This document shows, in pieces, positions 8,201-15,459 of a stretch of DNA of 32,977 bases. Each line of letters starts with the position of its first letter. Within the stretch, counting starts at the first letter, position 1. This stretch comes from Thalassarchaeum sp002495735 (GTDB lineage Archaea; Thermoplasmatota; Poseidoniia; Poseidoniales; Thalassarchaeaceae). The position numbers and the translations under genes are program-made. Location: contig CALDRG010000040.1 of assembly GCA_937911265.1 (NCBI GenBank), forward strand, positions 1 to 32,977, written 5' to 3'. The notes under the pieces are model-generated. The model saw only the letters and a program-made list of their open reading frames with translations. It was not told where the DNA came from and made no database searches.

Positions 8201-11200
8201 CCGCTGCCGGCGTGGTTGTTGATTGAGCGCGACTCGATGAAGAAGGTCGAATCACCATATGCATCCGGGTCGTCCTCGGCATACCCGTGAGCCATCTCCG
8301 AGAGCCAGAGCACATCGATGTCGGTGTACGGGTTGTCCTCCCAGTCGACATCGAGGATGGCTGTCCCTCCGGTGTCCCACTCCTCGGGCCACTCGACTGA
8401 GAGGAAGCGCCAGTCGCCGCTTTCAGCCCTCCAGTCCCATCTGGTTGCCCCGCTTATCCACTCCTCGTCGTACAGGGTCTGGTTCGACACGTTACCGTCC
8501 AGCGGTCTCGCATCTAGTGAGAACGGGCCGCTCCAAGGCACGTTGGTGACCACGGGAAGAGTCCAGTTCCTGTGTGATATCGTCGAGGTCAAGTTACCCC
8601 CCTGATCGAGTTCGAAGGACTCGATGAGAACGCCGTGCTGATGCAGACCAGATTCGGCGTCAGCCGGGACCGAGACCGTCATCTGGGTTGATGCCGATCC
8701 GTTGGCAGGGACCACGGTGGTGATTGGTAGAGTAATCCAATCGTCGTCCGCGCTACCGAATGCGGTCCAGTCTATCTCGATCCTGACAGGGTCGTCCGAC
8801 TGGTGTCCATTGTAGTTCCAGACTCCGAGGAAGAGGCCGTCTCTGGCATCCTCGAAGGGCAGTCCGACCCTAACTTCGGCGTTAGGGCCATTTTCCCACC
8901 AGTAGGTCACCTCTTCGAGTTCGCTCGATTCGGTCCAATCATCGGAGTCAACCATTGAGTCGTTGTCGAAGTCCTCGACGTAGATGCCGTCTGCGTCATC
9001 ATCGCTCCAGCGGTATATCTGCAAGAACACCCGCTCCTCCGAACTGCGGTCTTGATTCTCATCGAACGCGGAGTAGTTGATGGTAGCTCTAGCTCTGAGT
9101 TGCAAGGTATCGATGGGTAACTTGTTTGCGGTGCCGTTAGTGACGTGCAAGGGGATTAGAAGGTCGGGCCTGCTACTTTGGTGGCCGTCCCAAGAATCGT
9201 TAAGCCCCTCCTCACTGCCATTGCCTAGGCTCTCCCACACATGCACAGTGTGCTCTAGAGGGGCGAAGACTGTCGGAGTGAATCTCAGGAGGACTTCAGT
9301 GTCGCCATAATTGGCGAACTCTAGGTCGACGTCCTGCGACTCCCCTGGCCGCAGGAGGTTGATGTTAGCGTCCCTGTGGCTGCCTTGGAAGGTACCGCTG
9401 TTCCACTGAGCGGGACTGGCCCACCAGGTTCCGTTGGCCCCGTCAAGGGTAGCTGTGGCACGAGACGCATTGAACCAACCACCGCCTTGGACGAACGGTT
9501 CGTAGCCCCTGTCATCAGATGTGGACATCACGAAATCCCTGAACTCTTGTGACCCCGGGTGGTACCCAAGATTGGCCTGCCAAGCCTGTGCTACCAGCGC
9601 CATCAGTCCAGCTGCGATGGGAGTGGCGAGGCTGGTCCCTCCCCATGTTCCCCAAGCGGAGTTCGCGTTGCTCCTTTGATTCAGAGGTACATCACCAGTG
9701 GCAGACCATCCAACAGAGACGATGTCCGGATCCATCCTCCCAACCACGTTAGGGCCTCGGTTAGACCAAGGTGCGTTCTGCCCCCATGAGTCACTGGAGC
9801 GGCTGCTGAAGGCGCCGACAGAGAAGATGCCGTGGGCTGCACCGGGTACCTTGGCGGTACCGAAGCCGTGGCCGCCGTTACCTATGGCCACGGAGTAGGA
9901 TGCGTTGTCATTGTAGACCCGGGTGAGCCAGTCGAGGTACAGGGAGTAGCCGTCGGCACCGGCCTCGTCTATCGAGGAATAACCGAATGAAAACGAACCG
10001 ATGTGAGGCTGGTCGCCCTGAGTAATGGTGACGCCGTCGTAGCCCTCGGCGATAAAGCGCCAGCCGTCGAGTGCGTGACCACCTGAGTAGTGGTTGCCTA
10101 TCGCGGATATGGTAGCGTTCGGTGCCATCCCTAGGACCTTGCCGTCACTAACAATCCCTTGTGCGGCCACCGCGCTGGCGCAAAGCGTCCCGTGGCTTCC
10201 CGACTCGATCATGAACAGAGTCAGGTTCCCTGCTCCTGGAATCCGATTTGCGTAGCCGTGCCGTGCCGCGTAGGTGTCTGTGTAGGGCACTCCGTTGGTC
10301 CCGTCGGCAACCCAGTAGACCAAGCCCCCTGAGATATCCCACAGGCCATCTCCGTCAGTGTCTAGGCCGGCTGTCTCCTCTCCCGGGCGCATCGGGACGT
10401 CATTCGAGAATTGTCCGTCCCGGTTGATGTCAGGGTAAACGGTTTCGTAAAGTCCTGATATCCTGTCGTCCACCACTAAGATGGGTACGTCTCCGCCCGC
10501 TTTGTCAATGAGTCTCCAGTCGGGGTGCTCCCCAAGGTGGTAAGCCCCCGATAGCGAAACGTTGACGCCGGTTATGTTGTATCCTGAATCATCTAGAAAT
10601 CCATCGGTATTGTTGTCGTAATCGATTATCGATGTGTCGGCGTACCAAGTGCCTCTAGCAGGGTAGGCATCGCCGTACACCAGCCAGTAGTACATACTGT
10701 TGTGGTCAAACATAAGCGGCCAACCCTCGTAAGGCGACTTAGTGTCTGTAACTCTGGCTTGAGTGCCGTTCAAATCAGGATGTCCGAAGTCTACTCCAGT
10801 ATCTGCGACGGCGACCACTATGCCCTCTCCGGCATACCCTCTCTCCCATGCGTCGTTGGCACCGTGTATCTCACCGCTGCGGACTGACTCAGGCTCAAAT
10901 CCCGGAGGAGACTCGAAAGGCATCGTATCATAGGGTTCGGGTGTATTCTCGGCGTCCAATATAGCGATGGCACCGGGGACTCCTGTCAGTTTGTGGAAGA
11001 TACCCGCGTCCATCCAGAAAGTCCTGTGGTTGACCTGTCCGTCAATCGAGTCGAGTGCAACTAGGGACTCTCCGCTCTTGGCCGGCTTTTGCTCCTCGAT
11101 GGCGCCGTTGTCATGCTGCCACTGATTGAGCGTAGCCAAAGATCGTGTAATGACCGTCACTCTGACTTGCTCCGCGCCCGAATCGGCTCGCTCCCAGAGA

Positions 11201-11379
11201 CTTGATTCAACCCATGGAGAACCGCTCTGGAAGTCTTGACTATACTCGCTGTTGCCACCATCATCAGCATCTATGATGCTGGGATTACGGGCTTGTAAGA
11301 TGTCAGCTGAAGCCATGCCAACCGAGAGAGAAGACAGTAGCAGTAGCAGCACTAATGCAGACGCTGTGCGCTGACGCAT
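5293..11379 (-). CDS. Giant membrane-anchored subtilisin-like (S8) serine protease
   Basis: 2028 aa. A signal peptide (1-25) is followed by a probable propeptide (about 60-165), then the S8 catalytic domain. The triad is Asp193 (VADTGVDFGHPDL), His396 (GSHGTLCASAVAAQG) and Ser583 (GGTSLATPIAAG), and the oxyanion Asn is probably N501 (AIGNGG). The 203-residue Asp-His spacing reflects an insert containing SGAYHLGEHPDWRL and VDDRISGLYETVY. Downstream are long beta-rich regions, including a PPC-like part near residue 1190 (DDADLDLFLFRDSNGDG) and several Ig-like modules marked by DVTAPTL, DRTPPL and DTTPPVL. A single transmembrane helix (about 1965-1987) is followed by RRRRARR and a 41-residue acidic cytoplasmic tail. 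It is therefore an exported ectoprotease tethered to the cell, probably degrading environmental protein. A possible TATA patch (CTATCAAAG, about 11404-11411) lies about 27 nt before the ATG. Confidence 0.93.
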   Translation of the reverse strand: MRQRTASALVLLLLLSSLSVGMASADILQARNPSIIDADDGGNSEYSQDFQSGSPWVESSLWERADSGAEQVRVTVITRSLATLNQWQHDNGAIEEQKPAKSGESLVALDSIDGQVNHRTFWMDAGIFHKLTGVPGAIAILDAENTPEPYDTMPFESPPGFEPESVRSGEIHGANDAWERGYAGEGIVVAVADTGVDFGHPDLNGTQARVTDTKSPYEGWPLMFDHNSMYYWLVYGDAYPARGTWYADTSIIDYDNNTDGFLDDSGYNITGVNVSLSGAYHLGEHPDWRLIDKAGGDVPILVVDDRISGLYETVYPDINRDGQFSNDVPMRPGEETAGLDTDGDGLWDISGGLVYWVADGTNGVPYTDTYAARHGYANRIPGAGNLTLFMIESGSHGTLCASAVAAQGIVSDGKVLGMAPNATISAIGNHYSGGHALDGWRFIAEGYDGVTITQGDQPHIGSFSFGYSSIDEAGADGYSLYLDWLTRVYNDNASYSVAIGNGGHGFGTAKVPGAAHGIFSVGAFSSRSSDSWGQNAPWSNRGPNVVGRMDPDIVSVGWSATGDVPLNQRSNANSAWGTWGGTSLATPIAAGLMALVAQAWQANLGYHPGSQEFRDFVMSTSDDRGYEPFVQGGGWFNASRATATLDGANGTWWASPAQWNSGTFQGSHRDANINLLRPGESQDVDLEFANYGDTEVLLRFTPTVFAPLEHTVHVWESLGNGSEEGLNDSWDGHQSSRPDLLIPLHVTNGTANKLPIDTLQLRARATINYSAFDENQDRSSEERVFLQIYRWSDDDADGIYVEDFDNDSMVDSDDWTESSELEEVTYWWENGPNAEVRVGLPFEDARDGLFLGVWNYNGHQSDDPVRIEIDWTAFGSADDDWITLPITTVVPANGSASTQMTVSVPADAESGLHQHGVLIESFELDQGGNLTSTISHRNWTLPVVTNVPWSGPFSLDARPLDGNVSNQTLYDEEWISGATRWDWRAESGDWRFLSVEWPEEWDTGGTAILDVDWEDNPYTDIDVLWLSEMAHGYAEDDPDAYGDSTFFIESRSINNHAGSGSHNWGTYTGTSREMFAVPAEQGVHQMVLHTALHGVSSNDNPLNISVGYIAAEESGFEQVVTDWAEGSGVDAVHVVSTVPLNVDSVSAYGWSQPAHFDNETAFQDVSGDKMTASWWHNMTVQNSTELNIKMNAHDDADLDLFLFRDSNGDGTFSSGEEVTRSWSGSSAETIRIVDPDDGYYSVAVHGYSVPSGTVQFWIDIEVVGGDELVITDQLTLTKGEIDAIWPNGSDTLAGQVPASALQVNLAYERPETAGIWTGFIDITVEGDISLRLPYTYELVELDPEMSFDVPANLTQTNSVVPVRLYALDTGIGFRLDDLNWDPANEDTNVPDADLVEAIDTVGAHHNLTSIWNSGNHFAIPENITFREVWVNATLPAIEQWHDYRATLTDISNNTAEAYLSVAYDVTAPTLALSNIPWITNQQNLTYIIQTEPGASLSHSGNEVELDENGHAVLTIQLTEAEIRSNASSTFFYVHDTSVFDVAVSDPAGNSFTREFTVVYDPDVPSADLLDISDQAGFHYTPVQISTPVNMSEGVLTVSIPVDIRDWCLRITALNSPHEIEQCESDQLIPQTVLEDKPGNTSTVTQYQVNTAELPDGDYLISLEMIDWANNTDTEEWPLALDRTPPLVEWTISPGTEDSFFDHRQGLSWLSSEEVHVRFTIDGVLISERTAITSGALFELNHTGVHEVCLEAVDFTEPQENDNRFLECRSILLDASIYNTHVAADWNGGLVAIDQVEATIQRGPDQEIWWSRSDVEGEHLIEPGASVVILIFDLIEGENQFLIEIHALDHVDNYTLSIVRDTTPPVLSFFEVTNRTTPLATTRVVGGICEYGTTVMLWTEVESKEFVCDSSDQFEIHIAIPESPGTHIINGLAVDAANNQYTSSIEVMEQEWIDWAIEDARNSGPMLWWFSLAVIAALLAIAVPTTLLRRRRARRDEIENHGPDLEDIMSEIEGVAELPIAEPEDELAE

Positions 11380-11465
11380 GTCCCAAGGGCACTCCGAGAA
11401 CCTTTGATAGTGCCGGCTGGATGTCCCGTCAAATCAAAAGCAAGGACGCGCCAGCATCGGCCCAG

Positions 11466-11541
11466 AGTCCCGTGGTGTAGTGGTCCATCATACCGGGTTT
11501 TGGTCCCGGTGACGGAGGTTCGAATCCTCCCGGGACTACCA
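11466..11541 (+). tRNA. tRNA-Gln (TTG)
   Basis: Acceptor arms AGTCCCG and CGGGACT pair fully. The anticodon stem CCGGG/CCCGG encloses the loop TTTTGGT, giving anticodon TTG. The T-arm contains GGTTCGAATC. The discriminator A is followed by an encoded CCA (11539-11541). The A1-U72 pair fits archaeal tRNA-Gln. The 3' end abuts the stop codon of the convergent acyl-CoA dehydrogenase gene (11542) with no spacer. Confidence 0.95.
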
Positions 11542-12756
11542 CTATCCGTCTATTACCCCGGAATCGTCAGCGAGGTCTCTAGTGATATTCTTCTGATGGC
11601 CCTCGAGGGTGCCGCCCCCGATTTCGAGGAGTTTTGCGTCCCGCCATAGCCTCTCGACGGTATACTCGCCGACGTAGCCGTAGCCACCCATGACCTGGAT
11701 GGCCCTGTCTGCGATATTCTTGGCGGCGGACGTCCCGAACAGCTTGACTCCATCCGAATCCAGCCTGTTACCTGCCTTCGAGAGGTCCGTCTTGCGGGCG
11801 GTGTCGTAGACATAGGCACGCATCGCCCTATACTCGGCCCAGGACTCGCCAATGTGGCGTTGAATCTGTCCAAACTCGCGAATCTGCTTACCGAAGGCTT
11901 CCCTCTCGCTTGCGTACCTATTCATCGCCATCAAACTGCGCCTAGCTATGCCCACTCCCATCGCTGCGAGGCCTAGCCTCTCTAGCTCGAGGTTTCTCAT
12001 CATGTGAATCATTGATTCTCCTGGCTTGCCGACGACATTTATTGCCGGGACGATACAGTCGTCGAACACCAACTCTGCGGTGTTGCTGGATCTCATGCCT
12101 AGTTTGTCCTCAATCTTCTGACCGACCGAATAACCCGGCATACCCCTCTCTACGAGGAAGGTGGTTAGCTCAGCCCGCCCCTTGGAATCGGTTCCAGTGC
12201 GAGCGTACAACCAGACCACGTCAGCAGGCGTGCCTTCCTCGTCGATCGAGCCGTTGGTAATCCACATCTTGCGGCCGTTGATTACCCAAGAGCCATCCTC
12301 GCGCTGCTTGGCGCCGGTCTGCATGCCGAGGACGTCTGTTCCGTATCCAGGCTCGCTCATCGCCATGCAGCCGATCCACTCGCCGCTGCACAGTTTCGGC
12401 AATATCCGCTGCTTCTGCTCTTCGCTGCCGTTGTGAGCGAGGTTGTTGGCGATAAGCTGGTCGTGAGCAAGGTATGCTAGACAGAGTCCGGGGTCGGAGT
12501 AGGAAATCTCCTCGTTGATGATGGCCACCGCAGTAGCGTCCATTCCTCCACCGCCGTACTCAATAGGAACGGAGATCCCGAGAATCCCCTGCTCACCCAG
12601 TCTGCGGAACAGTTTGGAGTTGAACTTCTCATCACGATCGTGCTCAAGAGCCTGAGGTTCGACCTCGTCGTAGACGAAGCTGCGCACCATCTCACGCAAC
12701 ATCGCGTGCTCCTCGGTGGGATTTGCGATGTCCAGTTCGCGCCAGTCCTCTCCCAT
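11542..12756 (-). CDS. Acyl-CoA dehydrogenase, isovaleryl-CoA-dehydrogenase-like
   Basis: 404 aa from the ATG at 12756. It is an FAD-dependent enzyme oxidising acyl-CoA to enoyl-CoA. Family landmarks are the FAD/substrate segment MAMSEPGYGTDVLG, WITNG, KLGMRSSNTAELVFDDC, REAFGKQIREFGQIQ, and the C-terminal IQVMGGYGYVGEYTVERLWRDAK. In most acyl-CoA dehydrogenases the base is a Glu in a YEGT-type motif, but here that position reads IGGGT. The isovaleryl-CoA dehydrogenase alternative, a Glu in helix G, is present (NLELERLGLA, about residue 259). Leucine catabolism is therefore the best guess. Longer in-frame starts reach into asnS, so I used MGEDWRELDIANPTEE. The gap to the asnS stop is 47 bp. 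Confidence 0.88.
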   Translation of the reverse strand: MGEDWRELDIANPTEEHAMLREMVRSFVYDEVEPQALEHDRDEKFNSKLFRRLGEQGILGISVPIEYGGGGMDATAVAIINEEISYSDPGLCLAYLAHDQLIANNLAHNGSEEQKQRILPKLCSGEWIGCMAMSEPGYGTDVLGMQTGAKQREDGSWVINGRKMWITNGSIDEEGTPADVVWLYARTGTDSKGRAELTTFLVERGMPGYSVGQKIEDKLGMRSSNTAELVFDDCIVPAINVVGKPGESMIHMMRNLELERLGLAAMGVGIARRSLMAMNRYASEREAFGKQIREFGQIQRHIGESWAEYRAMRAYVYDTARKTDLSKAGNRLDSDGVKLFGTSAAKNIADRAIQVMGGYGYVGEYTVERLWRDAKLLEIGGGTLEGHQKNITRDLADDSGVIDG

Positions 12757-12803
12757 GGTCTCGCTAAGCGCCGCCTTCGTATGAGTGATTCGCAGAAGCA
12801 CGC

Positions 12804-14132
12804 CTACGGCGTGACCCTTCTGCTGTCTCTCGGGAATGGAATTACCTCGCGAATGTGGTCTGCCCCAGACAACCACGCACAGACCCTATCGACGCCGAGA
12901 CCGAAGCCGCCATGTGGCACGCCCCCGTAGCGGCGGATATCGATGTAGAACTCGTATGGCTCGCGCGGAGTGCCCTCCTCATCAATGCGCTCGAGAATCT
13001 CCTTCTCAGACCAAGTCCGCTCGCCTCCACCCATAATCTCGCCGTATCCCTCAGGAGCGAGTAGGTCATGGCAGAGAACATATTTCTCATCATCTGGGTC
13101 GGGACGATGGTAGAACGGCTTGGCTTTCCTTGGATAGTGTGTCAAGAAATGGGGGACGTCGAAATCAGAGGTTAGTATCTTCTCCTTAGAATAATCAAGG
13201 TCTTGGCCCCATTCGACAACCACTCCCTTACCTTGCAGGGTCTCAATGGCCTCGTCGTACCGCATCCTAGGATATTCGCTATCTGCATAGTTAGCGATTA
13301 AATCGAGGTCTCTTCCCAATTCAGTCAGCTCATCTGACCTCTCGTCCAGTAGGGATTTAGCGATGTGTCTGACTACGCCCTCGCCATACTCCATGATCTC
13401 AGAGTTACTTGCCCATGCGACCTCCATTTCGGCGTGCCAGAACTCTGTGAGGTGTCGCCTAGTGCGGCTCTTCTCTGCGCGGAAGGAAGGGGCCATGGTA
13501 TACAGGCGCTCGAGAGCGGGCATCGCCGCCTCAGCATATAGCTGCCAAGATTGAGTTAGGTAGGCCTTACGGCCGAAGTAGGGCACCTCGAACAGGGTAC
13601 TGCCGCCCTCTACTGCCCCGGCTACGAAGTTCGGTGCTTGGTACTCAATGAAATCTCGATCCCGGAAGTATGAGTGAATGGCTCCGAACACAGTCGAGCG
13701 CATCTTCAGCATCGTAGTCATCCGGCCGGTGCGCAGATACAAGTGTCGGTTATCCAGCAGGAACTCGGTCTGACCTCCGTCTGCATCGGCCATGGCAGAC
13801 TCAGTTATTGGGAAGGGTCGTTCGGGATTCACCGCACCAACGATCTCCCCGGAGCTGACCAGCACCTCATGACCGTGCTCCCTGTCGGTGACTTTGACTA
13901 TGCCGCTGATGATTACGCTGGACTCTATGAGGGCCGTACGGAGACCTTCGAATGTATCGTCACCGACGTCTTCGCGCTTGACTACGCACTGCACGACGCC
14001 AGTCGAATCTCGAATTACTAGGAACCAGATTTTGTTCGAGCCACGAGACCTGTGTATCCAACCCTTCAGTTCGACCTCGGACCCATCGTGATCTCCAGCT
14101 CTTACGTCGCCGACCCAGTGCTGCTTGCTCAT
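12804..14132 (-). CDS. asnS: Asparaginyl-tRNA synthetase
   Basis: 442 aa. A class IIb synthetase that charges tRNA-Asn. The N-terminal OB-fold anticodon-binding domain covers about residues 18-100 (VELKGWIHRSRGSNKIWFLVIRD). Motif 1 is around DRDFIEYQAPNFV, motif 2 is FRAEKSRTRRHLTEFWHAE (217-235), and motif 3 is GGFGLGVDRVCAWL followed by HIREVIPFPR at the C-terminus. The motif-2 pattern AEKSRTRRHLTEFW is that of AsnRS. Archaeal AspRS would have AEEHNTTRHLNE. It begins 69 bp downstream of tRNA-Lys on the same strand and is followed by the acyl-CoA dehydrogenase. Confidence 0.93.
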   Translation of the reverse strand: MSKQHWVGDVRAGDHDGSEVELKGWIHRSRGSNKIWFLVIRDSTGVVQCVVKREDVGDDTFEGLRTALIESSVIISGIVKVTDREHGHEVLVSSGEIVGAVNPERPFPITESAMADADGGQTEFLLDNRHLYLRTGRMTTMLKMRSTVFGAIHSYFRDRDFIEYQAPNFVAGAVEGGSTLFEVPYFGRKAYLTQSWQLYAEAAMPALERLYTMAPSFRAEKSRTRRHLTEFWHAEMEVAWASNSEIMEYGEGVVRHIAKSLLDERSDELTELGRDLDLIANYADSEYPRMRYDEAIETLQGKGVVVEWGQDLDYSKEKILTSDFDVPHFLTHYPRKAKPFYHRPDPDDEKYVLCHDLLAPEGYGEIMGGGERTWSEKEILERIDEEGTPREPYEFYIDIRRYGGVPHGGFGLGVDRVCAWLSGADHIREVIPFPRDSRRVTP

Positions 14133-14201
14133 CGACTCACTTCCTGTCGGCTACCTGCTCGCTCATCAGTTAAGAAACCTCAATTCAAAGGTGGGTTCGG
14201 A

Positions 14202-14278
14202 TGGCGAGTCTGACGGGGTTCGAACCCGCGACCGCCCGGTTAAGAGCCGGGTGCTCTACCTGACTAAGCTACAGACCC
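14202..14278 (-). tRNA. tRNA-Lys (CTT)
   Basis: On the minus strand the acceptor arms GGGTCTG and CAGACTC pair with one G-U. The anticodon stem CCCGG/CCGGG encloses CTCTTAA, giving anticodon CTT. The T-loop GGTTCGAACC is canonical. Discriminator G is followed by an encoded CCA (14204-14202). There is no intron. A TATA-like box lies about 26 nt upstream. Confidence 0.95.
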
Positions 14279-14298
14279 AGCCCACCGACTTGACGCCA

Positions 14299-14308
14299 CT
14301 CTATAACC
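14299..14308 (-). promoter_or_regulatory. TATA-like box for tRNA-Lys
   Basis: The minus strand reads GGTTATAGAG, centred about 26 nt before the tRNA 5' end at 14278. That is the spacing expected for an archaeal TATA box, and it is the only AT-rich patch in the 46-bp gap to rpiA. Confidence 0.5.
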
Positions 14309-14324
14309 GCAACGGAGGGTTTGT

Positions 14325-15056
14325 TCAGTCCAGTCTGCCGCCTTGCTTAACCATAGTCAGCACTTCTGACGGCGTCGCCATCACGACCGCGTCGCACATA
14401 CCGACGAATAGCCCCACCTCGACGACTCCATCGACCGAAAGAATCAGCTCTTCCAGCTGACTTGGGTTTGTGATGGTAGGGCCGAACTCGCAATCGAGGA
14501 TGTGGCCGCCGTTGTCGGTAACATAGGATGTCTGACCGCCGCGCAGCCTCACCGGCCCGGGGCATATTGAGTCTAATTCATCACGAACCCTCTCCCAGTC
14601 TCCGGTACCAACCTCGAGAGGTAAATCGAATCTACCGAGGACAGGCACCTGCTTGCGGTCGTCTGCCACCACAACCATGGCCTTCGATGCAGCGGCTACC
14701 CTCTTCTCTTGAGTGAGGGCCCCGCCACCACCCTTGATGAGTTGGAAATCCGGATCGAACTCGTCCGCACCATCTATCGTCAGGTCGATCTCACCGGCCT
14801 GCTTGAGTGTGAGTAGTGGGATATCGAGACCCTCTGCCAGATATCTAGTCGCCTCGCTGGTCGGGACTCCTTTGACCTGTAGTCCCTCCTCGGCCATCCT
14901 GCGTCCAATCTCCAGTACCGTGTAGCGGACTGTGGAGCCGGTTCCGAGGCCCAGTGTCATACCATTGCTAACGAATGAACAAGCAGCGATTCCGGCCTCA
15001 CGCTTCAGCGCCTCGACCTTGTCCACTATGCGCGCTGGAAGTGTACTGCGCATCAT
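14325..15056 (-). CDS. rpiA: Ribose-5-phosphate isomerase A
   Basis: 243 aa from the ATG at 15056. A GTG three codons earlier (15065) is an alternative start. The enzyme interconverts ribose 5-phosphate and ribulose 5-phosphate, supplying nucleotide synthesis. Family motifs are all present: the phosphate-binding loop LGLGTGSTVRY, the active-site TIDGADEFDPDF, the KGGGGALTQEK segment with the catalytic Glu, and the C-terminal GLFVGMCD. Length matches the usual 220-245 aa. It is divergent from the RNase P RNA gene across a roughly 77-bp gap. Confidence 0.94.
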   Translation of the reverse strand: MMRSTLPARIVDKVEALKREAGIAACSFVSNGMTLGLGTGSTVRYTVLEIGRRMAEEGLQVKGVPTSEATRYLAEGLDIPLLTLKQAGEIDLTIDGADEFDPDFQLIKGGGGALTQEKRVAAASKAMVVVADDRKQVPVLGRFDLPLEVGTGDWERVRDELDSICPGPVRLRGGQTSYVTDNGGHILDCEFGPTITNPSQLEELILSVDGVVEVGLFVGMCDAVVMATPSEVLTMVKQGGRLD

Positions 15057-15133
15057 GGTTTCCACGTATGTTTGTTACTCAAGACTGCGATTCAAGCGAC
15101 CGAGGGGTTCATGCGAGGCACCTGCGCCCATGG

Positions 15134-15437
15134 GTGCGAGGGAGCAGGAGGGTTGCTGACAGTGTACGACACTGAGGAAAGTCCCCTCTCCGTGATGCAG
15201 GTGGTCCGACGCAAGTCGGAGGCCCGGGAGGGTCGGCTCTGCAACAGAAACGAACCGCGACAGGCGTACTATGAACCCGCAAGGGGGAGGTTTCCTGACC
15301 GCGGCTGGAACGAGCATCCCCGCCGGAGCAAGTCCAAGCAGGTCTGCATGGCATCGACAGGACCGGGTAGGACGCATAGTTGAATGCGACCAGCCGAAAG
15401 GTGAACAGAAAGGGGCTTATTCCCTGCACCCTCGCCC
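15134..15437 (+). ncRNA. rnpB: RNase P RNA
   Basis: This is the catalytic RNA of RNase P, which trims tRNA 5' leaders. The near-universal P4 strands are present: GAGGAAAGTCC at 15174-15184 and ACAGAAAGGGGCTTAT at 15405-15420. The ends pair as P1 (GCGAGGG 15136-15142 with CCCTCGC 15429-15435) and P2 (GCAGG 15144-15148 with CCTGC 15423-15427). A GAGCAAGTCCAAGCAGG segment near 15324 matches the specificity-domain-adjacent conserved region. A length of about 300 nt and an intact P4 core fit the archaeal type A form. The ends are set by P1 and may be off by several bases. No U-run follows. Confidence 0.93.
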
Positions 15438-15459
15438 AACTGTATAGCGGCAGCGTTCG

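Noticed and set aside
11380..11465. Possible promoter for tRNA-Gln (AAATCAAAAG near 11431)
   Set aside because: The position is about right, but the match to an archaeal TATA box is too weak to list.
12757..12876. Longer start for the acyl-CoA dehydrogenase
   Set aside because: The extra 40 residues overlap the 3' end of asnS and resemble no family N-terminus.
13264..13273. ATCCTAGGAT palindrome as another member of the CCCTAGGG set
   Set aside because: It lies inside asnS coding sequence and lacks the CCC/GGG flanks.
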